This document shows, in pieces, positions 1-7,411 of a stretch of 64,000 nt of DNA. The stretch is from Corynebacterium kutscheri (GTDB lineage: Bacteria; Actinomycetota; Actinomycetes; Mycobacteriales; Mycobacteriaceae): NCBI RefSeq assembly GCF_000980835.1, contig NZ_CP011312.1, positions 1,736,001 through 1,800,000 of the forward strand, read 5' to 3'. Under the pieces are notes generated by a model. That model was given only the letters and a program-made list of their open reading frames with translations. It made no database searches and was not told the DNA's origin. Made by a program: the position numbers and the translations under genes. Position 1 is the first letter of the stretch. Each line of letters starts with the position of its first letter.

Positions 1-218
1 CGGTCATTCCATTGTTTTCCTAGATGAATCCGACGTAAATGACCCCCCAATTGCATCTCTGGGAAGGAAATCGGGATGACCATTCCGAAACCGGTAATGA
101 ATGCACCTTTTGGTGCTAAAACAAGGTCACCAGCAAGAACAGGTATCACGCGCTCTGGGGCGTTAATTGTGGCTGTTCCGGAATGACACCACAAAAGAAC
201 CGCAGAAGAGTTTTTCAT
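1..218 (-). CDS. AraC-type transcriptional regulator, N-terminal part (RipA-like), truncated by window edge
   Basis: Only the first 72 codons are in the window; the gene runs off the left edge. The start is ATG at 218, preceded by an AAAGG ribosome-binding site about 8 nt upstream. The visible part begins MKNSSAVLLWCHSGTA and continues as a beta-rich, cupin-like sensor segment with VLAGDLVLAPKGAF, typical of the N-terminus of AraC/XylS regulators; the DNA-binding helix-turn-helix part is not visible. RipA of C. glutamicum is an AraC regulator of iron-containing proteins that is itself repressed by DtxR and lies near eno. Here the gene lies beside a siderophore uptake locus and 8 kb from eno, so a RipA identity is likely but inferred. 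A weak DtxR-like match (12 of 19) lies upstream at 293-311. Confidence 0.6.
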   Translation of the reverse strand, partial: MKNSSAVLLWCHSGTATINAPERVIPVLAGDLVLAPKGAFITGFGMVIPISFPEMQLGGHLRRIHLGKQWND

Positions 219-411
219 TCAGCTCGACCTTTCTTAAGTTTCGCGCATCCTCCGCGCAACATCACTATTTAATAACGTTAATGTTACTTAATATAACATA
301 GGGTTACCTTACACAAAAGAAGTTTGTGTCACTACATGCTGGTATTTTTTCGCTTTTCGACGACAATACTTTCACCCCCAGCTCAGCCCAAAGCACAGCA
401 CTTCCTGGACT

Positions 412-448
412 AGAATAAAAGGCCACAGAGAAAAACTCTGTGACCTTG
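412..448 (-). terminator. Rho-independent terminator of the siderophore-binding lipoprotein gene
   Basis: A 10-bp stem (421-430 with 436-445, one G-T wobble) around a 5-nt loop. On the minus strand it is followed by CCTTTTATT. It lies 30 nt past the stop of the lipoprotein gene. Confidence 0.8.
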
Positions 449-477
449 TTTATTAGGTAGTTATCTCCTAAGAAATG

Positions 478-1530
478 TTACTTCTTGGGCAACATCTCTT
501 CGAGATCATCCACAATCTGCATAGCACCAGTAGGACCAAGTCCTAAGAACCATACGTCATCATTGACTTCATACGCTTGACCATTTTTTACCGCACTAAG
601 GTTCTTCCAGGCAGCACCATTAACAATAGCGTCTTGACCAGTTGCATCCGGTTTACCATAGCTACTGTAGAAAATGACACTACCTTCTGCTTCATCAATA
701 GTCTCAGGAGAAATCTCGGCAGCCAACTCATCAATGTCCTGGTTCGCGGGACGGGCGATTCCTGCATCCTTAAGAATTACGCCAATAAGAGACTTATTTG
801 CATAAAGACGGATACGCTCAGGCATAAAACGAACCAACGAAACTGTGATATCTTCCGGCACAGTATCTTTAATGCTGTCAACTTTTGCAGCGTACTCGTT
901 AAGCTTTGCTTCTGCTTCTTTTTCTTTACCTAGTGCTTCACCAGTAAGCAGGAAGTTTTCTTTCCATGGAAAGCCAGGACGAATGGAAAAAACAGTTGGC
1001 GCTATCTCAGAAAGCTGAGCATAAATTTTATCTGCCCGCAGCTTGCTACCCAAAATCAGATCAGGCTGCAAAGCCGCAATTTCTTCTACGTTAATTTCAT
1101 TGATTGTGCCTACACTTTGCACATCTTTTACCTGATCTGCCAGATAGCTTGGAACAGGGTTGGCACCTTTAGTGGTCACCATTCCTACCGGGGTGATCCC
1201 TAGGGAAAGCACACTGTCTAGCTCACCGGTGTCTAGAACAACCACGCGCTTAGGTTGTTCTTTAAGCTCAGTTTCACCCAGCGCATGCTTGACGGTGCGA
1301 GGAAATTCGCCGGGAGCTGCATCGCTGCCAAGCTGCGCCGTTTCCTCATCTGCCGTAGAAAAATGTGCGCCACCGGTGGCTACATCCGTATTTCCTTGTC
1401 CGGCATCATTAGTGGAATTGTTCTCAGATACACATGCTGTTAGTACGAAAACGAGGGAAAAAGAAACAAAAAGAGCCAGCACCACAGCAATGCGATGGCT
1501 CCATGTGTTCAAAGATCGAATGTCATTCAC
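478..1530 (-). CDS. Iron-siderophore ABC transporter substrate-binding lipoprotein (FecB/FepB family)
   Basis: Captures ferric siderophore outside the membrane and hands it to the FecCD permeases encoded divergently at 1577-3630. The 350-aa protein has a hydrophobic signal segment (residues about 14-32) ending in the lipobox LTAC, so it should be lipid-anchored. It has the typical class III binding-protein fold signature: RVVVLDTGELDSVLSLGITPVG near residue 95, then NVEEIAALQPDLILGS. The start is GTG at 1530; no Shine-Dalgarno sequence is visible. A TAAACT hexamer ending at 1538 lies 7 nt before the start codon, so the mRNA may be leaderless. The DtxR-like box at 1536-1554 overlaps this promoter, which predicts iron repression. 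A hairpin terminator follows. Confidence 0.85.
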   Translation of the reverse strand: MNDIRSLNTWSHRIAVVLALFVSFSLVFVLTACVSENNSTNDAGQGNTDVATGGAHFSTADEETAQLGSDAAPGEFPRTVKHALGETELKEQPKRVVVLDTGELDSVLSLGITPVGMVTTKGANPVPSYLADQVKDVQSVGTINEINVEEIAALQPDLILGSKLRADKIYAQLSEIAPTVFSIRPGFPWKENFLLTGEALGKEKEAEAKLNEYAAKVDSIKDTVPEDITVSLVRFMPERIRLYANKSLIGVILKDAGIARPANQDIDELAAEISPETIDEAEGSVIFYSSYGKPDATGQDAIVNGAAWKNLSAVKNGQAYEVNDDVWFLGLGPTGAMQIVDDLEEMLPKK

Positions 1531-1535
1531 AATGC

Positions 1536-1554
1536 ACAGTTTAGCCTAAACTAA
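1536..1554. promoter_or_regulatory. DtxR-like iron box in the divergent siderophore-transport promoter
   Basis: The 19-bp sequence ACAGTTTAGCCTAAACTAA matches the DtxR consensus TTAGGTTAGCCTAACCTAA at 15 of 19 positions, with a perfect central TTAGCCTAA. It lies between the lipoprotein start (1530) and the permease start (1577) and could repress both transcription units when iron is plentiful. The match is counted by eye; binding is inferred. Confidence 0.75.
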
Positions 1555-1576
1555 TTGATTTAGTTAACATAAAACA

Positions 1577-2647
1577 ATGGTTTCAACGACCTCATCCGAC
1601 CCCATTGAACAGCGAAAATTCTTTTTAAAATACGCGCGCAATAAACCACAAACGCGCCGCTCGTTAGTCGCCATAATATTGCTTTTAACGACACTACTTC
1701 TCATATTAAGTGTTGCAAGTATTGCAATTGGAGCCAGAGCCATTCCCTTATCGCATATCGCTGATGTCCTAGTGCATCCCGATTCTACGAATATAACTTC
1801 CACAATCGTGTGGGATAGACGAGTTCCTCGTACTCTTCTTGCCCTTATCGCTGGCATGTCGCTCGGGCTTGCCGGAACTCTTTCCCAAGCCCTGACCCGT
1901 AACCCATTAGCAGACACCGGCGCGCTAGGAATTAATTCGGGTGCCGCTTTTGCAATCGTCATAGGCATAGCCTTCTTTAATGCATCGTCTTCCTGGGCCT
2001 TCTTAGCACTAGCACTTATCGGCGCATGCGCTGCGGCAGCGGTGGTGTATTCCATAGGAACTCATCGCGCAACCATGGCTGACCCAGTCCGCTTAGTTTT
2101 ATCCGGAGTGGCTCTTAGCGCAATTCTTTCTGGAATCGGTGAGGGACTTTCCTTAGTTAACCCCCAGGCCTTCGACCGATTAAAAAGCTGGATGGTAGGA
2201 AGCGTAGACGTCGGCACGCTTACTCCGTTAGGTATCGCAAGTAGTGGTCTTGCGTGCGGCATTGTGCTTGCAATCGCTTGTGCTCATGGCCTTAATGCGC
2301 TTGCGCTAGGCGATGCTATGGCTACTTCTATTGGTGCTTCCACTACTCGCATTCGTTTCTTTTCTTTTGTCGCTATAGTAATCCTTGCTGCTAGTGCTAC
2401 TGCTGCGGCTGGGGTCATTGTTTTCCTTGGCCTTATGGTGCCCCACATCGCACGGTGGATTGTAGGTCCAGATCTTCTGCGAGTGCTGAGCACTTCTTTT
2501 CTTCTTGGGCCACTGATTTTACTAATGGCAGATATTGTGGGTCGTTTAATTGTGCCTGGTGAATTTCCTGCCGGAGTAGTCGTGGCTTTTATCGGGGCAC
2601 CTTTTCTTATTGCCTATGCCCAAAGCCGGAAAGGCGAACTATCATGA
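1577..2647 (+). CDS. Siderophore ABC transporter permease 1 (FecCD family)
   Basis: A 356-aa inner-membrane permease that pairs with the next permease to move ferric siderophore into the cell. It shows the FecCD features: many hydrophobic segments from residue 33 on, the signature RVPRTLLALIAGMSLGLAG followed by LTRNPLADTGALGINSGA, and the coupling segment GLMVPHIARWIVGPDLL near residue 285, where the ATPase docks. The start is ATG at 1577; translation of the next gene begins at an ATGA overlap (2644-2647), so the two permeases are coupled. The DtxR-like box 22 nt upstream suggests iron repression. Substrate identity cannot be read from sequence. Confidence 0.9.
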   Translation: MVSTTSSDPIEQRKFFLKYARNKPQTRRSLVAIILLLTTLLLILSVASIAIGARAIPLSHIADVLVHPDSTNITSTIVWDRRVPRTLLALIAGMSLGLAGTLSQALTRNPLADTGALGINSGAAFAIVIGIAFFNASSSWAFLALALIGACAAAAVVYSIGTHRATMADPVRLVLSGVALSAILSGIGEGLSLVNPQAFDRLKSWMVGSVDVGTLTPLGIASSGLACGIVLAIACAHGLNALALGDAMATSIGASTTRIRFFSFVAIVILAASATAAAGVIVFLGLMVPHIARWIVGPDLLRVLSTSFLLGPLILLMADIVGRLIVPGEFPAGVVVAFIGAPFLIAYAQSRKGELS

Positions 2648-3630
2648 TCCACCGCCGTTCCTTATACATCTTCTTTATCCTGACTCTGTTGCTGATTATT
2701 TCCACAGTAGTGGCCGTATCCATACCAGGGGCAGGCATTACCACCGCCAAAGTGTGGTCTGCTTTCCAAGGCACTGAATCTGGCCTGGCTCGCACCATCG
2801 TCTTTTCTTGGCGAGCTCCCCGAATCGCTACCGCATTACTTGTTGGTGCTGCCTTAGGTATTGCCGGCTCACTGTTCCAAGCTTTAACCCGAAATCCACT
2901 GGGTTCTCCCGACATTATCGGTTTTAATACTGGTGCTTACACTGGAGTTATTCTCACTATGACATCCGGGATGACAAGTTTTACTTCCGTTGCTTTCGGT
3001 GCTCTCATTGGCGGACTAGCCACCGCTTTTATAGTGATGGCATTCTCTGTGCGCTTGCGTATTGATGGCCTGCGCATCATCTTGGTCGGCCTCGGTGTTT
3101 CTGCAATGCTTTCAGCTTTTAACCGGTGGCTTATCACCCGAAGCGATCTCAACACTGCTATGTCTGCTGCTAGTTGGGGTGCTGGATCGCTTAATGGTAT
3201 CCGTTGGTCAGCAGCTACTCCCGCAATAGTAGCCCTGGCTATTATCGTGACCCTTGCCTTATTTTTAGGCTCGCGCATTGACATCCTCAATCTCGGCGAT
3301 GATACCGCGACCGCACTTGGTCTTGCGGTAAACCGCAGCAAGTTTGTTTTATTGTTTGTCGGGGTTGTCTTAGTTGCGATCACTACTGCTGTTGCCGGCC
3401 CTATTTCTTTTATCGCGCTCGCTGCCCCACATATCGCCCAACGTATCACCGCGAGTCCTCGCACGCCGTTATTAATAGCTGCACTCACCGGTTCAATACT
3501 GCTCCTTATTGCAGACATCATTGCTCAACGAGCCTTCGCTCCGGTTCAACTTCCGGTAGGACTAGTCACCGTTGTTATCGGTGGTATTTATCTACTCACA
3601 CTCATCGCCTCAGCTTCTCGACGCACCTAG
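2644..3630 (+). CDS. Siderophore ABC transporter permease 2 (FecCD family)
   Basis: A 328-aa second FecCD permease subunit, partner of the preceding one. It has the same family blocks: WRAPRIATALLVGAALGIAG, LTRNPLGSPDIIGFNTGA, and the ATPase-coupling region ISFIALAAPHIAQRI near residue 255. About nine to ten hydrophobic stretches fill the sequence. It starts with ATG at 2644, overlapping the stop of permease 1 by 4 nt (ATGA), and the ATPase gene follows after 10 nt. Having two different permeases, one ATPase and one lipoprotein is the usual composition of FepBDGC-like systems. Confidence 0.9.
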   Translation: MIHRRSLYIFFILTLLLIISTVVAVSIPGAGITTAKVWSAFQGTESGLARTIVFSWRAPRIATALLVGAALGIAGSLFQALTRNPLGSPDIIGFNTGAYTGVILTMTSGMTSFTSVAFGALIGGLATAFIVMAFSVRLRIDGLRIILVGLGVSAMLSAFNRWLITRSDLNTAMSAASWGAGSLNGIRWSAATPAIVALAIIVTLALFLGSRIDILNLGDDTATALGLAVNRSKFVLLFVGVVLVAITTAVAGPISFIALAAPHIAQRITASPRTPLLIAALTGSILLLIADIIAQRAFAPVQLPVGLVTVVIGGIYLLTLIASASRRT

Positions 3631-3640
3631 AAGGACTGCC

Positions 3641-4492
3641 ATGAACACCGCTCATACTGCTATCACAGGTTTATCTTCTTCTTCCAAAACCTCTGCGCTA
3701 CACACAGAAAATATCACTCTTAGCTGGGATAAACACGTAGTAAGCACTGATCTCAGCGTTGATATACCTGCAGGAAAATTCACCGCAATTATCGGCCCTA
3801 ATGGATGTGGAAAATCCACATTACTGAAAAGCTGTGCCCGTATTCTCACCCCAGACACTGGCTCAATTTATCTCCATGGACAGAATCTGACCGAATTACA
3901 TACCAAAGAGATCGCTAAGCAGCTCGCACTGCTGCCCCAAAGTACTATTACCCCAGCCGATATCACGGTAGAAGAACTCGTCCGCCGTGGACGGTTCCCC
4001 CATCACAATTGGTTGCATCAATGGACCAAAGAAGACACCCGAGCCGTCGATGCCGCACTAAGTGCTGCCAACGTTAAAGAACTTACCAACAAGCGCGTTA
4101 CTGATTTATCTGGCGGTCAGCGTCAACGCGTATGGCTAGCAATGGTTCTTGCCCAGAACACCCCTACGGTACTTCTCGACGAACCAACAACCTTCCTTGA
4201 TATCGCCCACCAATACCAGCTTCTTGAATTGGCGCGATCACTGACAACACAACTTCATCGCACCGTCGTTGCAGTACTACATGATCTCCAACAAGCAGTT
4301 CGATACGCCGATCATCTTATTGTTATGAAGGCCGGAAAAGTTGTAGCTACTGGATCGCCTAAAGACGTAATCAGTGCAGAACTTATAGCAGAGGTTTTTA
4401 ACATCACAGTTCGTACTACGCTTGTCGACGACCAACTCATCGTTATTCCCACCGAATTGCCGGTACCTAATGTTGCGATGATGCAGGGTTAG
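3641..4492 (+). CDS. Siderophore ABC transporter ATP-binding protein (FepC/FecE family)
   Basis: A 283-aa ATPase that powers siderophore import through the two upstream permeases. Visible motifs: Walker A GPNGCGKST, Q-loop in LLPQSTITP, signature LSGGQRQRVW, Walker B VLLDEPTTFLDI and the switch His in VLHDLQQ. The start used is ATG at 3641 because AGAAGGA stands about 5 nt before it; a longer reading frame opens at 3572 inside the permease gene but lacks such a site. An imperfect hairpin at 4503-4536 follows the stop and may end the operon. Confidence 0.92.
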   Translation: MNTAHTAITGLSSSSKTSALHTENITLSWDKHVVSTDLSVDIPAGKFTAIIGPNGCGKSTLLKSCARILTPDTGSIYLHGQNLTELHTKEIAKQLALLPQSTITPADITVEELVRRGRFPHHNWLHQWTKEDTRAVDAALSAANVKELTNKRVTDLSGGQRQRVWLAMVLAQNTPTVLLDEPTTFLDIAHQYQLLELARSLTTQLHRTVVAVLHDLQQAVRYADHLIVMKAGKVVATGSPKDVISAELIAEVFNITVRTTLVDDQLIVIPTELPVPNVAMMQG

Positions 4493-4502
4493 AACTTCTT
4501 TT

Positions 4503-4536
4503 GCTGAGATATCAACTTACTGATTGCTATCTCAGC
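4503..4536 (+). terminator. Hairpin after the siderophore transport operon
   Basis: A 9-bp perfect inverted repeat (GCTGAGATA at 4503-4511, TATCTCAGC at 4528-4536) with a 16-nt loop, 11 nt past the ATPase stop. There is no T-run, so it may be a weak terminator or a 3'-end stabilising hairpin. Confidence 0.45.
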
Positions 4537-4600
4537 ATGACCCTCACACCTTAAGTACCTAGATAAAAATAAGTGCAGAGGTTGTTAGATAACCCAAAAG

Positions 4601-4656
4601 AGTAAATATTTACTTCTTCCGGTATACTTAATTTATCCTAAGAGAAAGTTAAGTAT
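4601..4656. repeat. Palindrome and inverted repeat upstream of the leader ORF and secreted protein gene
   Basis: AGTAAATATTTACT at 4601-4614 is a perfect 14-bp palindrome. Ten bases later ATACTTAA (4624-4631) and TTAAGTAT (4649-4656) form a perfect 8-bp inverted repeat with a 17-nt loop. Both sit just upstream of the leader ORF at 4687, where a promoter/operator would be expected. Confidence 0.5.
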
Positions 4657-4686
4657 TTCTAAGCATTTTTCTTGGAGGATGCATTA

Positions 4687-4737
4687 ATGCAACCATTTTT
4701 TCATTTTCCAGCAATAGCACTATGGAGGGAAGTATGA
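4687..4737 (+). CDS. Short leader ORF translationally coupled to the secreted protein gene
   Basis: A 16-codon ORF (MQPFFHFPAIALWREV) too short for routine ORF calling. It has its own good ribosome-binding site (TTGGAGG, about 8 nt before ATG 4687), and its stop overlaps the start of the next gene in the classic ATGA arrangement (ATG 4734, TGA 4735-4737). The second ribosome-binding site GGAGGG lies inside it. This layout fits a leader peptide that tunes translation of the downstream gene. No product similarity is recognised; a chance ORF cannot be excluded. Confidence 0.45.
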   Translation: MQPFFHFPAIALWREV

Positions 4738-5291
4738 GTCGTTTCTATACCCAATTTTTTATTACCAAGAACCTACTTATCGCCGCACTATCTGCGCTTT
4801 TTACCCTCTTGCTCACGGCAAGTTTTATTTTCTCAGCTCATTACGCCCCTACCGCAGCGGCAAAAACCATAGCGGATAACCCACTTGACCCAGCCCACAG
4901 CGCACGTTTTATGCTCACCAAACGAGCTTATACCGCCTCTGATTCAGTTACTGAGCTCAACCAAAAGCTCTCGCAAAATAATAAAGAATACTCACTTACC
5001 TGGGAATGCGCCCCACCACACAAAGGAAAACAATCCGGCACCTTCACGCTAAAAGTTGATGGCACTTTTGAAAGCCCACTTTTCCCCGTAGGAACTCGCT
5101 GCACGGTTACCGAAGACCTCAATAACTCTACGGTAGATGGCTTTACCCACAGCACTTTCTCTGCCTACTCTTTTGGTGGCAACGATGATCTGACTAAGGT
5201 CACTGATCGTCAGGTTGCTTTCTCATTAAAGCAAGTAGGAACCTACTCTTTTGTTGCCTATAACGAATACACCAAAAATGAAACTAACTAA
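4734..5291 (+). CDS. Small secreted protein with one adhesin-type (DUF5979-like) module, no sortase signal
   Basis: A 185-aa exported protein. Residues about 14-40 form a signal/anchor segment ending near APTAAAKT. The rest is one module of the kind found twice in the sortase-anchored protein at 16224-17714: shared landmarks are LTWECAPP (FTWECTPP), FPVGTRCTVTED (FPLGTTCTVAED), VDGFTH (FDGYTH) and a final VAYNEYT (VRNEYT). Two cysteines, one in WEC and one in the TRC block, are conserved between all three modules and could bridge. Unlike its paralogue it has no stalk, no LPXTG-like motif and no membrane anchor, so it should be released or held only by its N-terminus. The start is ATG 4734, after GGAGGG; an in-frame ATG at 4722 lacks a suitable site. 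Function is unknown; pilin-fold adhesins are the nearest known theme. Confidence 0.75.
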   Translation: MSRFYTQFFITKNLLIAALSALFTLLLTASFIFSAHYAPTAAAKTIADNPLDPAHSARFMLTKRAYTASDSVTELNQKLSQNNKEYSLTWECAPPHKGKQSGTFTLKVDGTFESPLFPVGTRCTVTEDLNNSTVDGFTHSTFSAYSFGGNDDLTKVTDRQVAFSLKQVGTYSFVAYNEYTKNETN

Positions 5292-5716
5292 AAAAGTTAC
5301 AGCTTTGCCAAGCTATCTTTTTAAATAGTTTCAAGGCTAATCACATCCTAACTGGAATGCATTGTCACAAATGCACTCCAGTTTTTCTTTTAAACCACGC
5401 TTTTACCGTGATCTCCTAGCTCAACGCCTCACCGGGATAATAAGATCACTGCACTCACAGCATTAACACGTCATAAATACTTATACCCCCACAACTAATC
5501 CACCCCTGAATAGCTTTTGAGCAGGAAAAGTAACTTAGCTAAGCAATTCCAACAACAATGGAAGCAGCACTACGCTAGCGAGGAATTTTTAGCTGCAAAC
5601 AGCAGAGAATGTAATGACTAGCAGCCAACAATGCGACACAGAGATTGTTCTCATGCTGCGATATTTTTATGAAATCAGGTCTCAAACGTCATACGTGCCT
5701 GATCAAGTAATTTTAG
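5292..5716. other. Intergenic region without recognisable gene
   Basis: About 425 nt between the small secreted protein and the tRNA-Leu gene. It holds the terminator at 5351-5390 and otherwise no ORF with a ribosome-binding site and no RNA gene that I recognise. Confidence 0.6.
5351..5390 (+). terminator. Rho-independent terminator after the small secreted protein gene
   Basis: Stem ACTGGA-A-TGCATT pairing with AATGCA-C-TCCAGT (one mismatch), small loop, followed by TTTTTCTTTT. Confidence 0.8.
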
Positions 5717-5793
5717 TGGTGCCCCCACTGGGACTCGAACCCAGACTGAATTGATTTTAAGTCAATTGCCTCTGCCGATTGGGCTATGGGGGC
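5717..5793 (-). tRNA. tRNA-Leu (anticodon UAA), CCA encoded, short variable loop
   Basis: On the minus strand the cloverleaf is complete: acceptor GCCCCCA / TGGGGGC, D arm with GCCC and GGC, anticodon stem ATTGA / TCAAT around the loop CTTAAAA (anticodon TAA, reads UUA), T arm CTGGG TTCGAGT CCCAG, discriminator A and encoded CCA. The variable loop is only TCAGT (5 nt), i.e. class I shape, whereas leucine tRNAs usually carry a long class II variable arm. Decoding identity is taken from the anticodon. Confidence 0.92.
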
Positions 5794-5846
5794 AACGCTT
5801 TCGCGCGGATACCAGTTTAAAGCAAGGTGGCTGTGATACCAAAACC

Positions 5847-6812
5847 CTAGCTTATGTGGGTACTCACTAAGTCAATAATGATCCCATCTAAAATATCTTT
5901 TTCCGATACACGGATCTGGTTGACCCCTGTCTCAGTCTCGATCAGATCCATGATTTGTTCCACCACAAGACATCCGCTGGCAAGAACGTCAGCACGTCCA
6001 GGATGGACAACTGGATGCCCAGCGCGCTGTTGCGCAGTTTCGGCAATCAGTTGCTGGGTCAGTACTCGAAGAGCATCGAAATGCAAAATGGAATTATGAA
6101 TCTGTTGTGGATCATATTCTTCCAAACCCAAAGCAAGTGCCGCCAAGGTAGTGAAAGTTCCTGCGCAGCCAACAAATGTCTGCGCTTGATTGATGGGAAC
6201 CGTTCCTAGTACTTCTGCCAGGCGCTCATCGATATAACTGCGCGCACTTGCTATCTCAGTAGGGGTTGCTGGATCGCTATGCATAATGCGTTCGCTAAGG
6301 CGTACACACCCCATCTGTGCCGAGTGACTGCCTACAATTGATGCTTGCTTACCGACGATAAATTCCGTCGAGCCACCACCCAAATCAATCACACACAACG
6401 GCGCTTTATCCACTGGCAAATCTGCAACCGCACCTTGGAAAGATAAGCGCGCTTCTTGTTCACCACTGATGACTTCTGCTTGAGCACCAGGTTTAATCTG
6501 GCCAAGCAGGCACTTAGTCATCTCAAAGAACTCATCTTTATTGCGGGCATCACGAGTTGCAGAGGTAGCCACCATGCGCACGTCAACCACATTTTCACGT
6601 TTCATCAAAGAAACGAACTTTTCTAAGGCCTGCCGGGCACGCTCAATAGCTGCTGGATTTAATTCACCAGTGGCATCAACGCCTTGCCCAAGGCGGATGA
6701 TCTCCATAATACGGATGACATCCGTAAAACTATCCAGATGAGTAATATCGACATCGCTAATTAGTAAGCGAATAGAATTAGTTCCACAATCAATCGCGGC
6801 AAAACGAGGCAT
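5847..6812 (-). CDS. ppx2: Exopolyphosphatase / pppGpp phosphatase (Ppx/GppA family)
   Basis: A 321-aa cytoplasmic enzyme of the actin-like ATPase superfamily that removes terminal phosphates from polyphosphate and possibly pppGpp. Visible landmarks: AAIDCGTNSIRLL (phosphate loop 1, residues 5-17), TSATRDARN, ISGEQEARLSFQGAV, and the second phosphate loop VIDLGGGSTEF near residue 142. Its length matches the short, one-domain corynebacterial Ppx2 rather than the 500-aa E. coli Ppx. The start ATG at 6812 directly follows the stop of the DUF501 gene, with GGAGGG as ribosome-binding site, so translation is coupled. It works opposite to PPK2 at 36028-36909. Same neighbourhood as Rv1026 of M. tuberculosis. 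Confidence 0.88.
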   Translation of the reverse strand: MPRFAAIDCGTNSIRLLISDVDITHLDSFTDVIRIMEIIRLGQGVDATGELNPAAIERARQALEKFVSLMKRENVVDVRMVATSATRDARNKDEFFEMTKCLLGQIKPGAQAEVISGEQEARLSFQGAVADLPVDKAPLCVIDLGGGSTEFIVGKQASIVGSHSAQMGCVRLSERIMHSDPATPTEIASARSYIDERLAEVLGTVPINQAQTFVGCAGTFTTLAALALGLEEYDPQQIHNSILHFDALRVLTQQLIAETAQQRAGHPVVHPGRADVLASGCLVVEQIMDLIETETGVNQIRVSEKDILDGIIIDLVSTHIS

Positions 6813-7376
6813 TTATTTCCCTCCTGGTGCTTCAGCCCGAGAAAAATCGAAATCACTAAGTTCAATGCCTAGCTCAGCACACGTTGGCCAATCAGCTGGA
6901 ATAGCGCTACCGCGTAAACCTGCATGCTCAGCTGCTAAAGCAACTGCCTCAGTACCCAGGCGGAAATGTTGCGGTCCTTCGGCTAATGCATAAGCAATAA
7001 GCACATGAAGACACTTCACCCGATCTGGCATACCGCCGCCGGAGAAATCAGTTCCTAAATCTTCTAATGCATTGCGCTTAGCTAAGAAATGCTCATGGGC
7101 GCGCTGGTAATCTGCACGCAATTGCGCATCTTCTTCCAAGCGCTGAGTCATCCATTTCATTACCTGAGCAACCTCTAGCCGAGAAGCCTCAGCGGTTAAT
7201 CGTGGCTCAGTGAGATAATACAAGGTAGGAAATGGTGTACCGTCGTCAAGACGAGGAGCTGTCATGACCACTGCTGGTGTGCCATCGGGGCAATAATAGG
7301 ACACTTCCACTACCCCACGCGGTTCCCGGCCCAATTGACTAGCAATAATATCAAGATCTGCTTGGTTCACACTCAT
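6813..7376 (-). CDS. DUF501 family protein
   Basis: A 187-aa cytoplasmic protein of the conserved actinobacterial DUF501 family, always found between divIC and ppx (as Rv1025). Family signature is visible: VSYYCPDGTPAVVMTAPRL, FPTLYYLTEPRL, and a C-terminal CLHVLIAYALAEG block containing a conserved Cys-His. Biochemical function is not established. The start chosen is ATG 7376 (SVNQADLD), with GGAAG about 10 nt upstream; an upstream in-frame ATG at 7400 is possible. It overlaps nothing and touches ppx end to start. Confidence 0.85.
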   Translation of the reverse strand: MSVNQADLDIIASQLGREPRGVVEVSYYCPDGTPAVVMTAPRLDDGTPFPTLYYLTEPRLTAEASRLEVAQVMKWMTQRLEEDAQLRADYQRAHEHFLAKRNALEDLGTDFSGGGMPDRVKCLHVLIAYALAEGPQHFRLGTEAVALAAEHAGLRGSAIPADWPTCAELGIELSDFDFSRAEAPGGK

Positions 7377-7411
7377 GGATGATATTCTTCCATGAATCAT
7401 CCCTAGGTACC

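Noticed and set aside
293..311. DtxR box upstream of the RipA-like gene
   Set aside because: Only 12 of 19 positions match; expected from C. glutamicum biology but not convincing by sequence.
577..933. Plus-strand ORFs inside the siderophore lipoprotein gene (577-933, 1160-1549, 1255-1443)
   Set aside because: Antisense shadows of a clearly coding gene, with no ribosome-binding sites or domains.
4578..4598. DtxR-like site AGAGGTTGTTAGATAACCC before the secreted protein
   Set aside because: Half-sites GGTT/AACC are spaced wrongly and the 19-bp alignment matches at only a few positions.
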